Assembly: GCA_020205615.1 (NCBI GenBank)
Contig: CM035171.1
Coordinates: 5,073,601 to 5,137,600, forward strand
Reading direction: 5' to 3'
Length of the DNA stretch: 64,000 nucleotides
Origin: Panax quinquefolius
Lineage: Eukaryota; Streptophyta; Magnoliopsida; Apiales; Araliaceae
A program made the position numbers and the translations under genes. Shown here in pieces: positions 62,018-64,000 of this stretch. The notes below the pieces were generated by a model, which searched no databases, had not been told where the DNA came from, and saw nothing but the letters and a program-made list of their open reading frames with translations. Each line of letters starts with the position of its first letter. The first letter of the stretch is position 1.

Positions 62018-63105
62018 TGTCTGAAAATGACATCGAGAATGTTGAGAATAGCAATGGAGCACGAGCGATCGTTGATTCACCACATATCGATAATCGAGGA
62101 TAATGTAATCGGGAGGCGACAATCCTCATGCAAAACAACAACCTTGACCAAATGATGAATGATCAAATGTTGGAGGCTTTATGCGATTTATCTGGCAATG
62201 AATGAGAGGCGACTCTGTCCAAAGCGTGGGTGGAAACACGGAAAACTCTCGGCGGTCACCATTAAACAATTCAAGAGGCTGGGACCACCGGGAGTTTAAG
62301 GGAGAACAAAACCACTTACGGCGGAAGCATGGATAAAGCATTACCAAGATATTTGATGTCTTGGGATGCTCAGAAGAGAGCAAAGGTTCCCTTCTTGCCT
62401 TTATGTTTCTTGCGGAGGCGGTTCTTTGGTGGGAATCGGTAAAAGCGTACTCGACTTCTTTGTCTTGAAGATATCTTGGGAGAAGTTCGAGGAGGCATTC
62501 AGCGACAAATACTTTCACGAAAGTATTACGCCACATGAAGGAGGTGGAGTTTATCAAGTTGGAACAAAACAATATGGCCAGGTAATGTCATGATCTGAGG
62601 CAAAATTTGCGGAGTTATCACGGTTCGTCCCAACAGTGGATAATGAAGAAGAATGGCGAATGTTTTTAAGAGGTTTGAAGTCGAATCGTCGACATCTTAT
62701 TTCTCATAAAAGCTGTGTTTGTATTGGATGTTGTAAATAGGGCTCGATTAGTGGAAGCGCGATAACGAGTCAACCTTGACTAAAAGAAGCGGTAAGCAAA
62801 GTTATAATACCGGTGAGAGTAGTCGTGAGCGGTGACAACAAGCGTGGAGGAATCAGCGGGCGGATATGGTAACCACTTGGTGGTAATCGGGGCCCAAAAC
62901 AATAAGAATGGACATTTCAAAAGCGGAGATTCAACAATGATGGAAAGCGTCGGCACTGACACCGTTGTTAAGGAAGGAAAAGACCACTATCGTATGCTTG
63001 AAATGCGGAGAAGAGAGACACATCGGTCCGAAGCGTGTGCCATCTTAGTCAAAGCGTGTTATAATTGTGGAAGAGAAGGTCAACAGCTCGATTTTGTGCG
63101 TTTCT
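62018..63105 (+). pseudogene. gypsy gag remnant, with zinc-knuckle stub
   Basis: Starts with MSENDIENVENSNGAR and then loses frame repeatedly. Recognisable parts are a KVFDVLG/FLAEAVLWWE region (about 62350-62440), KEVEFIKLEQ (about 62540) and a CYNCGREGQ knuckle stub (63058-63085). Confidence 0.75.
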
Positions 63106-64000
63106 GAAAACAAATTCAACTAGGATGGAAGCACCAAAGTCCCGGAAAAAAATCGAAACCCGGTGGTCTGAGGAGGCGTTTGTTGTGACCTCCCGGAGAG
63201 CGAGAACACGAATGAGGTCATCACGGGTAAAACTTATCATAAACTCTAATGAAATCTACACTTTATTTGATCTGGTTCTACCCATTCTTTTATTTCTCTA
63301 CTTGCGCTCATCGATTAAATTTGACTCAGGAGAAATTAGACTTTGACTTATCTGTGGAAACTCAGTTGGGAGAAACCTTCATTACATCCTTTGTTTATAA
63401 GTCTTGTTTGGTTCAAATCGGTACCCTCACATTACACCATCGATCTTATTTCATTAAAAATACTTGCATTTGGCGTGATTACAGGGATTGATTGGTTAAC
63501 TACTTATCATACAAAAATTGATTGTTTTAAATAAGGTTGTTAGCTTTCATATTCCTAATCAACCTATTATCTTGAATTGAAACGACGAAACCATTAAAAT
63601 CAATCACGGTCATCTCGAAGCCATAAAATTATTAGTTTATTGAAAAATGGATGTCGAAGCTTTCTTAGCTCATATCACGATTTAAACAAAAATAAATCGG
63701 TTTTGAGCGATATTTCTATTGTTAATAAATTTCTGGCGTATTCCCGAAGAACTTCGGCCTACCCCGGGCGTGAAATTGAATTTTGTATCGACCTTGAACA
63801 CGGTACAAAACCTATTTCCAAAGCCCATGTCGAATAGCTCTATTGAACTTGGGAGTTAAAGACCCAATGCGAGAATTGTTAGACATTGGCTTTATTAAAT
63901 CCTAGTACTTCTCCTTGGGGTGCTCTGTTACATTAAAGAAAGAAGAAAGATGGGAGTATCGACTTTGTATTGATTATCGGGAGTTGAATCATGTCACCAT
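63106..64000 (+). pseudogene. gypsy protease and start of reverse transcriptase, cut by window end
   Basis: The protease region is only loosely readable (about 63200-63540). The RT N-terminus is clear: LSDISIVNKF, REIEFCIDLEHGTKPIS (about 63700-63820), LRELLDIGFIKS (about 63855-63900) and RLCIDYRELNHVT (about 63962-64000). Internal stops are present. The NHVT variant is shared with the minus-strand copy. Confidence 0.82.

Overview
This is a window of AT-rich plant nuclear DNA. Short exons with GT-AG introns, a ROP GTPase, a plant prohibitin, a papain-type protease with an ERFNIN propeptide, and Stowaway, hAT, CACTA, Ty1/copia and Ty3/gypsy elements together point to a dicot. I cannot fix the genus from sequence alone. 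A run of 100 Ns (18669-18768) marks an assembly gap of unknown size.

Layout, left to right. 1-1826 is a decayed copia element with its 3' LTR. At 2.4-3.0 kb one Stowaway-like MITE sits inside another. At 4.4-5.9 kb is a senescence-type cysteine protease gene broken by a frameshift. At 7.1-8.5 kb is a seven-exon ROP/Rac GTPase. At 10.2-18.3 kb are the first six exons of an organellar TypA/BipA-like translational GTPase. Its introns carry a complete small LTR element, a complete hAT MITE and a LINE remnant. The gene stops at the assembly gap, and its C-terminal half is not found in the window. From 18.8 to 26.1 kb runs a decayed gypsy element on the minus strand, abutting a 1.36 kb near-perfect palindrome (26.1-27.4 kb).

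At 28.7-38.9 kb is an intact prohibitin gene (PHB2 class, 288 aa). It has telo-box and TGGGCC promoter motifs, and intron 2 is swollen by a 4.1 kb hAT transposon. At 41.0-44.3 kb is a complete non-coding LTR element filled with two minisatellites. At 46.5-52.7 kb, on the minus strand, is a four-exon gene for a 414-aa protein I do not recognise. At 54.1-58.9 kb is a CACTA element with matching TSDs and no visible transposase; it holds three spliceable exons of an ethanolamine kinase gene. At 59.4-64.0 kb is a second gypsy copy of the same family as the first, on the plus strand and running off the window.

The host genes (protease, ROP, TypA, prohibitin, unknown protein) do not form a pathway. 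Most of the remaining sequence is transposon. Several elements can be bounded to the base by their target-site duplications: CTAAC, CATTGGAA, AGTAGTAG, ATATA and CAA. The strongest candidates for something not yet catalogued are the CACTA element carrying kinase exons, the LTR element in TypA intron 1 with a PPR-like segment, and the giant palindrome.
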